NCBI GenBank assembly: GCA_031284365.1
Contig: JAISZX010000092.1
Span: forward strand, 1-33,327
Source of the DNA: Holosporaceae bacterium
Lineage (GTDB): Bacteria > Pseudomonadota > Alphaproteobacteria > UBA3830
Direction: 5' to 3'
Length of the DNA: 33,327 nt
Positions 9,301-19,111 of this stretch are shown here, in pieces. The notes below the pieces were generated by a model, which was given only the letters and a program-made list of their open reading frames with translations, was not told where the DNA came from and searched no databases. Each line of letters starts with the position of its first letter. Within the stretch, counting starts at the first letter, position 1. The position numbers were made by a program, and so were the translations under genes.

Positions 9301-9392
9301 CCTGCCGCCAAATATAGTAAACTTTGTGTGTATTTTTTTAGTTTTTTGATGTTAAATTACGCAATTACTGTGATTAATATTGTTAACTATAA

Positions 9393-10046
9393 GTGAAAAA
9401 AATGAAAATTAAAAAAATGGCCGGGTTGGCGGCTTGTGCTTCAATTTTGAGTATAATCGGAAACTCTGTTCTTATGGAAGATGCAGTCTTTGCGATGTTA
9501 GAAATGAGAGATGAAGGGAATCAAACGATAGAAGCTGGGCAGCAGAATGAAACGAAAAAAAATTGCTGTTCTTGCAAATGTTGCAAAAGAGCACGGTTTG
9601 CGGATGAGCAAAAAATTGGTTATAAAAATTTTAGAAGGAACTCTAAAAGTAAATCAATTTCAAAATAGTAATATAATTACTATTATTAGACCGTTATATT
9701 GGCTTGTCGAACTACGTATTTCTAATTGCACATTGGAATTTACATCGGGTTTGCATTTTCAATATCTGTGATTTATGTATTTGGATAACTGTAGTCGTTA
9801 TATGGAATACAACAGTTTCCAAACTTGGAAAAACTGATAATTTGTAATTGCCAAAATCTGAAATCATTGTATTGGGTACAATTACTTAAAAGACTACAAT
9901 TGATTACAATCGAAAATTTACGTGGACTAGAATATATATTCAAGAAAAACGACATGCAGGATGTAACAGACTTAGAACGTGATATTAGTGCGAAACTAGG
10001 AGAAACAATTCAGAATGCTCTCGTCTTTTATGATGATGAATATTAA
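9393..10046 (+). pseudogene. Decayed secreted leucine-rich-repeat protein gene
   Basis: Signal-peptide ORF (9393-9668), then LRR-like text in other frames: LYWLVELRISNCTLEF / FPNLEKLIICNCQNLKSLYWVQLLKRLQLITIENLRGLEYI; frame changes plus stop at 9769. Confidence 0.6.
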
Positions 10047-10110
10047 AAACAAATCTGATGCAGCTGGCTCGTTTATGGTAAAATGATCAAGTTGTACAAA
10101 GAATGACGTT

Positions 10111-10686
10111 ATGATAAGGATTATTTCCGGAAAATTCAAAGGAATATCAATAGATGTTCCTGATTCTGCAAGGCCTACGCTTTCACGTCGTCGGCAATCT
10201 CTGTTTGACATGCTGGAGGCAATGTCTCCAGGTGGTAACGGATTTTTTAAAGAAAAAACAGTACTTGATTGTTTTGCTGGATCAGGTGCGTTTGGGCTGG
10301 AAGCCATTTCCAGAGGAGCTTTTAGGGCGTATTTCGTAGATTTTGATGCAAAAGCCATATCTTTAATTCGTTTAAATTTAATAAAAATGAAAACTGAAGA
10401 TATTTCTACAATAATTCATTCTGACATACTCAAGTTGAGAAGATGCAACAGACGTGAGGCAGTCGATCTGGCTTTTATGGATCCTCCATACGGGGAAATA
10501 TCTATTTTAAAGACGCTGGAACACCTGATACATACAGGTTGGATATCAGAAAAGACTATTCTGGTAACTGAAGAAGATTCAAGAAAAACAGAAAATTTCT
10601 GTGCGTATCATGAAATAACGTCCAAAACCATTGGAAACACGGTTTTTAAAATATTGAATTGCACAAGTATTAACACGACCAAATGA
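10111..10686 (+). CDS. rsmD: 16S rRNA (guanine966-N2)-methyltransferase RsmD
   Basis: RIISGKFKGISIDVPDSARPTLSRRRQSLFDML, VLDCFAGSGAFGLEAISRGA, FMDPPYG. Confidence 0.9.
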   Translation: MIRIISGKFKGISIDVPDSARPTLSRRRQSLFDMLEAMSPGGNGFFKEKTVLDCFAGSGAFGLEAISRGAFRAYFVDFDAKAISLIRLNLIKMKTEDISTIIHSDILKLRRCNRREAVDLAFMDPPYGEISILKTLEHLIHTGWISEKTILVTEEDSRKTENFCAYHEITSKTIGNTVFKILNCTSINTTK

Positions 10687-10855
10687 CGATTTCGGATCAC
10701 CTTCTGTTTTGTAAAAATTCTATCTAGAGCGTGCGCTTCAGAATCTAACTATTTCTGAAAAGGACAGCAATAAAAACGATAATCCAACAAAGACTCTTAC
10801 TAAAGAGACCTTGTTTTGGAGTGAAAATTTCTTTCTCTAAGCTGTAAAATAAATG

Positions 10856-11656
10856 CTATTTACTTGATATACTATAGGTGGCCATTAGTTTTATATCCTT
10901 GCGACTAGCTTTTACGTCATGTTCAACTTCATCGCCGATCAATTTAATTTCTCTTTTAAATGAAAGATTAACCTCCATAGAAGCTCCCCATTTTTTGTTG
11001 ATTTTTCGCTCGAACCCAATTCCAACTGATGGAATATATACATTTGCTTCAACTTTGCATACTTTTTTATCATTTGAATTATACGTATACACGCCATTTA
11101 ATCTTGAGACCATTAATTTCAAGAAAAGCATTGATTCCAACGAACGAATTAGATATCCGCATTTCAGTGCAACCCCAGGACACATCAAGCTTTTTTCAAA
11201 TTTTGCAGTCCTGTTTCCTAGGTTAAACGCTCCGCGCTGAGCTTCATATTCTTTGTTGAAAGTAGCCCAATTCCCCTCATTTTTTCCTTTTTTACTTATA
11301 TCTGTGCCTACATCAATTGCTAACAAAAATCCTTTTTTAAATGATCTCGAATATTCCAATCCAAGATAAATATCAAGTAAACTAGAACTTATACTAGTAA
11401 AATTTGTGCTATCTCCGACAGAGCTACTAAACTCAGAACTAGAAAAGCAAATACCCAAGAGCCCTCTGACTCCATCGAAAGAGACAGCTTCTTCCTGAGC
11501 CGATTTGCTTATATCAACGTATATCTTTGGTTCCACCTTGGTACTATCTTCAGAAGGTTTAACAACCTTAGGTTTTTCGCTATATTTATCAGAAACTTCT
11601 TCTGAAAAAGCATAAAAGGCGCAAAGAGCTAAGCAAAAACAACAAATGCTCTTCAT
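10856..11656 (-). CDS. Outer-membrane beta-barrel-like secreted protein
   Basis: Start MKSICCFCLALCAFYAFSEE preceded by GGAGG (ORF track starts at 11680); alternating barrel-like strands. Confidence 0.5.
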   Translation of the reverse strand: MKSICCFCLALCAFYAFSEEVSDKYSEKPKVVKPSEDSTKVEPKIYVDISKSAQEEAVSFDGVRGLLGICFSSSEFSSSVGDSTNFTSISSSLLDIYLGLEYSRSFKKGFLLAIDVGTDISKKGKNEGNWATFNKEYEAQRGAFNLGNRTAKFEKSLMCPGVALKCGYLIRSLESMLFLKLMVSRLNGVYTYNSNDKKVCKVEANVYIPSVGIGFERKINKKWGASMEVNLSFKREIKLIGDEVEHDVKASRKDIKLMATYSISSK

Positions 11657-11880
11657 ATGACCTCCATATATCCAGACCACAGTCTATCATACAATACTTA
11701 AAAAACAATTAAAAATTTTACCATTCACCACCTCAAGATTGAAGTGCACCAATGGTACCAGCTAAGATTTGAGTATTTATATACTTATAATTGAATAAAA
11801 ATTTATTTGAAAAAGTTATATGAAGAAGTTAATCTCGGTTTAATTTTGTTGTAAGTATGCGTTGATAAGAGAATGGCGCC

Positions 11881-13257
11881 TCACATCGCTTTCGCGATAG
11901 CTTCTGTCATTTTTTTTGCATCTCCAAGAAGCATCATCGTGTTTTGTGCATAAAATAGTTCATTGTCAATTCCTGCGTAACCAGCTCCCATTGACCTTTT
12001 CAGAAACAAGATTGATTTTGCCTTTTCTACGTCCAGGATAGGCATTCCATAAATCGGGCTGGACTGATTTTTCTTTGCAGCTGGATTGGTGACATCATTT
12101 GCCCCAATAACGTATGCAACATCGCAGGAAGCGAAATCTCGATTGATTTCATCGAGCTCAAAAACATCTTCATAAGGAACATTTGCTTCTGCAAGAAGGA
12201 CATTCATATGCCCCGGCATGCGTCCAGCCACTGGATGAATGGCGTATTTTACGTTAACATTTTGTTTTTTTAGCAGATCAACCATCTCTTTTAGAGCGTG
12301 CTGCGCTTGAGATGTCGCCATACCGTATCCTGGAACCACAATGACAGAACTAGCATTCTTAAGAACGAACGCTGCATCTTCTGGCGATCCCTTCTTGAAC
12401 GGTTTTATCTCCGATGACGCGCTTGCGGCTTGAAGATTTTCATATCCTGATGAAAAAATCACCTCAATCAGAGATCGATTCATTCCTTTGCACATTATGT
12501 AGCTGAGAATCGCACCACTTGATCCAACCAGCGCTCCAGTAATAATGAGAAGATCGTTGTGCAACGTAAATCCAATTCCAGACGCCGCCCATCCGGAGTA
12601 GGAGTTCAGCATCGACACCACAACCGGCATGTCGGCTCCGCCGATTGGCATTATTAACGTAGCTCCGAAAATAAATGAAAAAATTGTTACCAAAAGGAAC
12701 GCATCACATCTTTGCGATATTACAAAATGCACAATTAAACAAACTATGGACGACAAGAGGAATGCATTCAGTGGTAAAGGAACCTTGTGTCCCTTGTAAA
12801 CCCCCTGTAGTTTCAAAAATGCAACCATTGATCCAGAAAAAGTTATTGCTCCGATAGCAGTTCCGATGCACATTTCAGCTAAACTGAGAGTTGATATTTC
12901 ATCATCAAGTGACATGATTCCGAACAGCTTAGGAGCGCAATATACAGAAAATGCAATCAAAACCGCTGCCATTCCAACTAAAGTGTGAAAGCCAGCAATC
13001 ATCTGAGGAAGAGAAGTCATTGAGACATTTTTAGCTATCAAAATTCCAATTGCTCCGCCAATTACTACGGCAGAAATCGTAAACCATGGATTGATAGATA
13101 AGCACGCTGGATCTATTTTTACGTATGTGGCAACACACGCCAAGGCCATTCCGCAAATTCCGCAAATATTGCCATTGCGCGAGCTTTCCGCTGATGATAG
13201 ACCTTTCAGAGAAAATATAAAACAAACAGCTGCTATTAAATATAATATATTTGCCAT
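11881..13257 (-). CDS. pntB: NAD(P) transhydrogenase subunit beta
   Basis: PVAGRMPGHMNVLLAEANVPY, YVIGANDVTNPAAKKNQSSPIYGMPILDV, GADMPVVVSMLNSYSGWAA. Confidence 0.95.
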   Translation of the reverse strand: MANILYLIAAVCFIFSLKGLSSAESSRNGNICGICGMALACVATYVKIDPACLSINPWFTISAVVIGGAIGILIAKNVSMTSLPQMIAGFHTLVGMAAVLIAFSVYCAPKLFGIMSLDDEISTLSLAEMCIGTAIGAITFSGSMVAFLKLQGVYKGHKVPLPLNAFLLSSIVCLIVHFVISQRCDAFLLVTIFSFIFGATLIMPIGGADMPVVVSMLNSYSGWAASGIGFTLHNDLLIITGALVGSSGAILSYIMCKGMNRSLIEVIFSSGYENLQAASASSEIKPFKKGSPEDAAFVLKNASSVIVVPGYGMATSQAQHALKEMVDLLKKQNVNVKYAIHPVAGRMPGHMNVLLAEANVPYEDVFELDEINRDFASCDVAYVIGANDVTNPAAKKNQSSPIYGMPILDVEKAKSILFLKRSMGAGYAGIDNELFYAQNTMMLLGDAKKMTEAIAKAM

Positions 13258-13264
13258 ATTTTAC

Positions 13265-13618
13265 CTATTTTCTTTTGTGAAACATGTTTAGCATTCTGCG
13301 AGTAACCGTGAATCCACCAAAAATATTTATCGAAGCCAAAAAAACAGCAGCAAGTCCAAAATATCTGGAACAATCACAATGATTTTGCATGGTTGCGAAA
13401 AAAGCTCCTATGATAATGACACTGGAAATGGCGTTTGTCACCGACATAAGAGGAGCATGCAACGCTGACGTTACTCTCCAAACAACATAGTATCCGACAA
13501 AACATGCAAGAATAAAGACAGTTAACTCATGGACATCACAACAATCCAACATAAGCTTTATGCTATCACAACAACACATTATTAACACCAAATTAAACAC
13601 TAGATGTGAGCGTATCAA
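13265..13618 (-). CDS. pntAB: NAD(P) transhydrogenase membrane subunit alpha-2
   Basis: [44 protein letters not shown]. Confidence 0.88.
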   Translation of the reverse strand: MIRSHLVFNLVLIMCCCDSIKLMLDCCDVHELTVFILACFVGYYVVWRVTSALHAPLMSVTNAISSVIIIGAFFATMQNHCDCSRYFGLAAVFLASINIFGGFTVTRRMLNMFHKRK

Positions 13619-13691
13619 AAAATATTATTGAATGATAGATAAAAAAAACGACTACCTAACCTAGTTTTATGGCTTTTTCCAAAAGCAAACT

Positions 13692-14534
13692 TCACCCTTT
13701 TATTGATCCTGCCGTTAATCCAGATATTATTTTACGCTGGAAAATGACCACTAGCAGCACCAATGGCAATGTAACAACTACGCTGGCTGCCATAATTAAT
13801 CCGTAGGGTAGCTCGTGATGACTGGCTCCGCTGAATAATGCCAGAGACACTGGAACAGTCCTTGCCTGATTGGTTAAAGTAAACGTAAGAGCAAACAAAA
13901 ATTCGTTCCAAGCAGCAATAAAGGCTAGCAATCCAGTTGTAACTGTCGCAGGTTTTAGTATTGGAAAAAATATTTTGGTCAAAATAATGTATTGACTTGC
14001 ACCGTCCATAACAGCTGCTTCTTCTATGTCCTTTGGTATGCTATTCATGAAATTTGTCATAACCCACATGGTAAATGGAACTGTTATGATCATATATGCG
14101 AGAATAAGGGCAGATTTCTCGTTGTATATATCAAAAACGCGGATCATCTCGAACATTCCGGATAAAACTGCCACATGAGGCAATGTTGTTACGCTAAGAG
14201 CGAGCATTAAAATACGTTTTCTTCCTTTAAATCTATTTCTTGCAAGAGGGTAAGCTGCAAAAAAACAAACTGTTATTGTCAGCAACGACGTGAGAATGGC
14301 AACCACAGCAGAATTCCAAAAAGAGCATCTGAAAGTAATATCACTGAATATATATTTGTAGTTTTCAAATGTTACATAAGATGGAAAGATTTCTGTGGAA
14401 AACAAATCGACGCTTTCTCTTAGTGAAGAAACAACAGCCCAGTAAAACGGAAACAAACAGGAAATAGCGATTATTAAACACACGATAAAAAATATCGTTT
14501 TTTTTATATTCTTTTTGCATTTGCTTGCAATCAT
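13692..14534 (-). CDS. ABC sugar/glycerol-phosphate transporter permease (MalG/UgpE-like)
   Basis: FPFYWAVVSSL, EEAAVMDGASQYIILTKIFFPILKPATVTTGLLAFIAAWNEFLFAL (EAA loop). Confidence 0.88.
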   Translation of the reverse strand: MIASKCKKNIKKTIFFIVCLIIAISCLFPFYWAVVSSLRESVDLFSTEIFPSYVTFENYKYIFSDITFRCSFWNSAVVAILTSLLTITVCFFAAYPLARNRFKGRKRILMLALSVTTLPHVAVLSGMFEMIRVFDIYNEKSALILAYMIITVPFTMWVMTNFMNSIPKDIEEAAVMDGASQYIILTKIFFPILKPATVTTGLLAFIAAWNEFLFALTFTLTNQARTVPVSLALFSGASHHELPYGLIMAASVVVTLPLVLLVVIFQRKIISGLTAGSIKG

Positions 14535-14537
14535 AAC

Positions 14538-15449
14538 TTAATCCAAATCCTGTATTTTTTTTCTGTTAAATGGAACATATATGATTCCTAAAAAGACTAC
14601 GAAGAACAATAACATAGTAGCTGCGGCGGATCCATATCCAACATCAGCGTAATCCACAAGATGTTTTCTTGCGTAAATAGACATTGTCGCATTAGAACTA
14701 TTTCCGTTACTGAGAACATATATCAGATCAAAAATCCTCAAAGCATCCAGTGTTCGGAAAATCATAGCGACGATTATTGTTGGTTTCATTAGCGGAAGAA
14801 TAATCTTAATCAACGTTTTTGTGAAAGGAATACTGTCGACTTCCGCTGCCTCGAAACAATCCTGCGGCAAAGACTGCAATCCAGCCAACAGCAGAAGAGC
14901 CATATATGGGGTCGTCTTCCACACATCAACCAAAATTATCGAGACAATACTTAAAGTATTTGATGCTATCCAAGGAATAGGAGCGTCTATAAGCGAAGCT
15001 TTTATGAGTAATTCGTTTACTATTCCGTATACGTCATTCAGCATCCATGCCCACATTCGAGCAGAAACAATTGTTGGAATTGTCCAAGGGATGAGAACAA
15101 TAGCCCGCATCCATCCGCGTCCTCTGAAATTTTTGTGAAGAATCAGCGCGATAATCATTCCTAAAAATGTTTCCATCGGAACTGAAATAATTGCAATAAC
15201 GAATGTATTTAGGACTGCGCGCCACCACTCATTATCCCTAGCTAAAGCAACAAAGTTATCCATACCGATAAAATTCGCTCCCCGAAAATTATCTAGCGTA
15301 GCGTCTGTAAAACTAAGGAAAACTGTACGTAACAAAGGCCATCCGGCGCACAAAATTATTACAATTAAACATGGAGCAAGAAACAACCAATTTGTCAAAC
15401 AGCCGTTTTTAGCTTTTTGCTTTTTTCTTATCGGACCCAACTTCATCAT
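14538..15449 (-). CDS. ABC sugar/glycerol-phosphate transporter permease (MalF/UgpA-like)
   Basis: FLAPCLIVIILCAGWPLLRTVFLSFTD, EAAEVDSIPFTKTLIKIILPLMKPTI. Confidence 0.88.
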   Translation of the reverse strand: MMKLGPIRKKQKAKNGCLTNWLFLAPCLIVIILCAGWPLLRTVFLSFTDATLDNFRGANFIGMDNFVALARDNEWWRAVLNTFVIAIISVPMETFLGMIIALILHKNFRGRGWMRAIVLIPWTIPTIVSARMWAWMLNDVYGIVNELLIKASLIDAPIPWIASNTLSIVSIILVDVWKTTPYMALLLLAGLQSLPQDCFEAAEVDSIPFTKTLIKIILPLMKPTIIVAMIFRTLDALRIFDLIYVLSNGNSSNATMSIYARKHLVDYADVGYGSAAATMLLFFVVFLGIIYVPFNRKKIQDLD

Positions 15450-16803
15450 CTGAAAAACCCAACCACTCCATCATCCTTTCTAGAAATCCTTTATTTTCTT
15501 TTCCAACGCAGTTCACTTTTTGTAGAATATCATCAAGCTTTCGGTTAAGACGCTTTAATTTGTCTCTTATCGCAGATTCTACTGACTCCGCTGATTCGAG
15601 TTCAACACTATCCAGAAGAATACAATTTACTGTGTTAAAAATCTCTGTACTTCCTTTTACGTAGTATTTCATAAAATTAGTAGATGGCCGAGAAACAGCA
15701 TTTTCCAACGACTCGCGCACAGAACAAAAAAATGGATCGCTAACAAGTACCTCTGGATCCTTGTATAAACTTTTAAACGCAGGCAGATAGGAATGAGCAG
15801 ACCGAATACGTTGCTGATCTTTGCTTGTTAAAAATTTTATCAAATCGGCTGCGTACTTTTTATGCTTGGAGTATTTAGAAACAGTCATAAACCATCCTCC
15901 CAGAACGCCAGACGATTTTTTCCCTCTACAGCTTGGAGGAATTGGGAACACTCCAACTTTTCCGGCAACAACCGTGTTATGATCATTCATTAAAGACCAG
16001 GCATATGGCCAATTTCGCATAAACACAGCGTTTCCAGATTGAAACATGCCACGAGCATCTTCCTCGGAATAATTTAGGACGCTTCTACTGCAAATGCCGT
16101 TTAAGCATTTTATCAAAAATCTTACGCATCTAAATACTTCGTCAGAATCGACTGTTGATTTACCATTAGTAATGATTGCCCCACCAAATGAATCAACAAT
16201 TTCTACGAAATTACACGTTAAAATCTCAAAAGCTTTTGCTTGAAAAACAAAACCGTAAAATCTGTTTTTCTTTTCAGGATCTTTGCGTTCTTCATCTTGA
16301 ATATATTTTGCAGTTTCGTACAGTTCTTCCCATGTCGCAGGAACAGGTTTTTTGTACTTGTCCAGCAAATCTTTGCGATAATACATGATACCGCAATCCG
16401 TATAAAGCGGAAGGGCAACCATCTTTCCGTTACTATACATACTATCGCGAACGGCTGGAAAATAATCCTGCTCATCTATATCATTTGGTTCAAAAAAATC
16501 GCTTAAATCAGCCAGGCAATCAGAAAATACTCCGATCCATGCCACATCCATCTGCAAAATATCAACGTCAAACGATTCTGCACTCAACCACTGCTTATAC
16601 AATGCAAAACATTCATTACTTGCGTGGGGCAAGGTGATAATTTCCACCTTATGCTCTCCGCCAGTTTTCTTTATCCATTCGTCGATCGCGCTTTTTAGAA
16701 GGATTAGCTCCATTCCTTTTGATCTGCACGTGATCTTCAATGTCACGCACTCGGCTCCGAGAAAGCAAGACGCAGCAAAGAACGATATTAAAATTTTTTT
16801 CAC
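15409..16803 (-). CDS. ABC transporter extracellular solute-binding protein, family 1
   Basis: Signal peptide; DVDILQMDVAWIGVFSD, ALPLYTDCGIMYYRKDLLDKY, PATWEELYE; operonic with the permeases. Confidence 0.88.
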   Translation of the reverse strand: MKKILISFFAASCFLGAECVTLKITCRSKGMELILLKSAIDEWIKKTGGEHKVEIITLPHASNECFALYKQWLSAESFDVDILQMDVAWIGVFSDCLADLSDFFEPNDIDEQDYFPAVRDSMYSNGKMVALPLYTDCGIMYYRKDLLDKYKKPVPATWEELYETAKYIQDEERKDPEKKNRFYGFVFQAKAFEILTCNFVEIVDSFGGAIITNGKSTVDSDEVFRCVRFLIKCLNGICSRSVLNYSEEDARGMFQSGNAVFMRNWPYAWSLMNDHNTVVAGKVGVFPIPPSCRGKKSSGVLGGWFMTVSKYSKHKKYAADLIKFLTSKDQQRIRSAHSYLPAFKSLYKDPEVLVSDPFFCSVRESLENAVSRPSTNFMKYYVKGSTEIFNTVNCILLDSVELESAESVESAIRDKLKRLNRKLDDILQKVNCVGKENKGFLERMMEWLGFSDDEVGSDKKKAKS

Positions 16804-16818
16804 ATCACAACTCCATTG

Positions 16819-18654
16819 CTATTTTAAATTGATTTTTGGAGGCAAATCAAGTTTTATGTGCAGTTCTTTCAGTTGCCCACTATCTACATTTGACGGAGCG
16901 TTCATCATCAAATCTTGAGCCTGTTGATTCAATGGAAAAGCAATGATTTCGCGAATATTTGGTTCCCCTGTTAGCAGCATAATCATGCGATCTATGCCTG
17001 GAGCACATCCCCCGTGTGGTGGAGCTCCACATTGGAACGCGTTGAAAATGCCTTTGAATTTTTCTTTTACAGTTTTTTCATCATACCCTGCGATGGCAAA
17101 CGCCTTTATCATCAATTCTGGTAGATGGTTACGAATTGCACCGCTGGAAAGCTCGATTCCATTGCAAACGATATCATATTGGTACGCCTTTATTTCCAAA
17201 GGATCCGTATTTTCCAATGCTTCCATCCCTCCCTGTGGCATCGAGAAAGGGTTATGGGAAAAATCAATTTTTTCAGTAACTTCATTCAACTCATACATCG
17301 GAAAATCGACAATCCAGCAGAACTCAAAGCTATCGGAGCACAATCCAAGATCGGTTCCCAACTTTTGGCGCAGCAATCCTGCAACTTTTTCTGCTCTCTT
17401 TTTTTGATCGCATACAAAAAATACGGCGCCGCTATATTCCATGCCGACACGATTTTTAAACTTCTCAATTTGCTCGATGGTTACGTGAGGCGATGCCAGG
17501 ACGCGCTCCCTTAGGGCATAAATTTGCTCTTCTGTCAGGAATTTTGCTATTGGCCCTTTGACCTCTTCTCCGTTGAAAACAATATACCCAAGTCCAGGCA
17601 TTCCCTGATCTTTTGCCCAATCATTTAGTTTATCGAAAAAGCTGCGTGGCTGATTTTCTGCTCCAACGACTCCGATGGCGCGGACAACACCACCATTTTT
17701 AACAACCTCTGCGAATGCGGAAAATCTTGATTCGTCAAAGATATCCCGTGTTTCCTGTATCAAAAGCGGATTTCTCAGATCCGGTTTGTCGCAGCCGTAT
17801 CGTAGCATAGCTGTATAGTACGTAATTCTTTTGAAAGGGTAGGGGGACACTGATTTATGGGAAAATTCTTTGAAAATTTCATAAATCACCGGTTCGATGG
17901 CGTTGAACACATCATCCTGGGTGACGAATGACATCTCAAAATCCAGCTGATAAAATTCTCCCGGTGATCTGTCTGCGCGGCTATCTTCATCTCTGAAACA
18001 CGGAGCAATCTGAAAATACTTGTCGAAGCCAGCCACCATTAGAAGCTGCTTAAACTGCTGTGGAGCCTGCGGTAAAGCATAAAATTGTCCAGGATGTAAT
18101 CTACTAGGTATGAGGAAATCACGCGCTCCCTCGGGGGAACTGGAAGTTAAAATTGGTGTATTAATTTCCAAAAATCCTTTTTTTTTCATTTTTTCGCGAA
18201 TGCTCGAGATCACATGTGATCGTAGCACAATATTTTTGTGGATTTGCTCTCTTCTGAGATCCAAAAAGCGGTATTTTAAACGAGTTTCCTCTGATAAATC
18301 CGAAACACTACTTATGGACATCGGAAGATTTTCGACATATGAAAGAATGTTGATCTTCTGAATCTGGACCTCAATTTCTCCGGTTTGGTTGTCGTTGTTT
18401 ACGGTCTCTGAAGCTCGCTCCACAACATTTCCTTCGATGGTAACGATGCATTCATTACGCAACTTTTCAACATCACGAAAAACATCACAGTTTGAATCGA
18501 CCACACATTGTGTGATGCCATAATGATCTCGAAGATCGATGAACAATAAATTTCCGTGATCACGCTTTTTATTTACCCAGCCAGACAGCTTTACAATTTC
18601 ATCAACATTCGAACGCCTCAATTCACCGCAGTTATGAGTCCTATAGATATTCAT
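16819..18654 (-). CDS. aspS: Aspartyl-tRNA synthetase (canonical start at 18654; ORF open to 18927)
   Basis: [118 protein letters not shown] before 18654. Confidence 0.95.
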   Translation of the reverse strand: MNIYRTHNCGELRRSNVDEIVKLSGWVNKKRDHGNLLFIDLRDHYGITQCVVDSNCDVFRDVEKLRNECIVTIEGNVVERASETVNNDNQTGEIEVQIQKINILSYVENLPMSISSVSDLSEETRLKYRFLDLRREQIHKNIVLRSHVISSIREKMKKKGFLEINTPILTSSSPEGARDFLIPSRLHPGQFYALPQAPQQFKQLLMVAGFDKYFQIAPCFRDEDSRADRSPGEFYQLDFEMSFVTQDDVFNAIEPVIYEIFKEFSHKSVSPYPFKRITYYTAMLRYGCDKPDLRNPLLIQETRDIFDESRFSAFAEVVKNGGVVRAIGVVGAENQPRSFFDKLNDWAKDQGMPGLGYIVFNGEEVKGPIAKFLTEEQIYALRERVLASPHVTIEQIEKFKNRVGMEYSGAVFFVCDQKKRAEKVAGLLRQKLGTDLGLCSDSFEFCWIVDFPMYELNEVTEKIDFSHNPFSMPQGGMEALENTDPLEIKAYQYDIVCNGIELSSGAIRNHLPELMIKAFAIAGYDEKTVKEKFKGIFNAFQCGAPPHGGCAPGIDRMIMLLTGEPNIREIIAFPLNQQAQDLMMNAPSNVDSGQLKELHIKLDLPPKINLK

Positions 18655-18927
18655 TATATCTCCATTAAAAAACGATTTATTATCTTCTAGTACTCTCAAT
18701 TTTTCAATAGAAAAAGATTGTTGTTTGAAGCCGCGAGAATACTTGTTTTGGCGAAAGATGGATATTTTTGTAATTATACCATTGTAATGTTGGTTATAGT
18801 AAATTTTTCTACTGCAAATTCGCAGTTTTGATAATTGTGAATTACGATCGCAATTCATAAATTCGTTTAACGGCCTTGGGCGCGTTGTTTGGGTATTGGT
18901 TAAACTTCTAATTTTATTAAAATTCAT
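18655..18927 (-). other. 91-codon in-frame N-terminal extension / leader ORF of aspS
   Basis: [23 protein letters not shown]...NGDI, own SD (AGGAG), no stop before AspRS; starts with the same peptide as the extended VgrG. Confidence 0.65.
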
Positions 18928-19094
18928 ATTTTTTTCTCCTAATTTTATTCATATGTTTGTATTTTTTTTAAATAACGCACTCAGCGTCGTTTAATTGATT
19001 TTTTCAATCTTCATGTATGCTATAACAATTCAATTGAAAAGTCAAGATTTTTTGGTGGAGTTTTTTTTGAAACACAATAAAATCAATGCACTAA
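18925..19094 (-). promoter_or_regulatory. Leader cassette copy 2, upstream of aspS
   Basis: Reverse complement: TTAGTGCATTGATTTTATTG...CTTGACTTTTCAATTGAATTGTTATAGCATACATGAAGATTGAAAAAATCAATTAAACGACGCTGAGTGCGTTATTT...AGGAGAAAAAAATATGAATTTTAATAAA. Confidence 0.85.
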
Positions 19095-19111
19095 CACATT
19101 TTTATGAAGAA

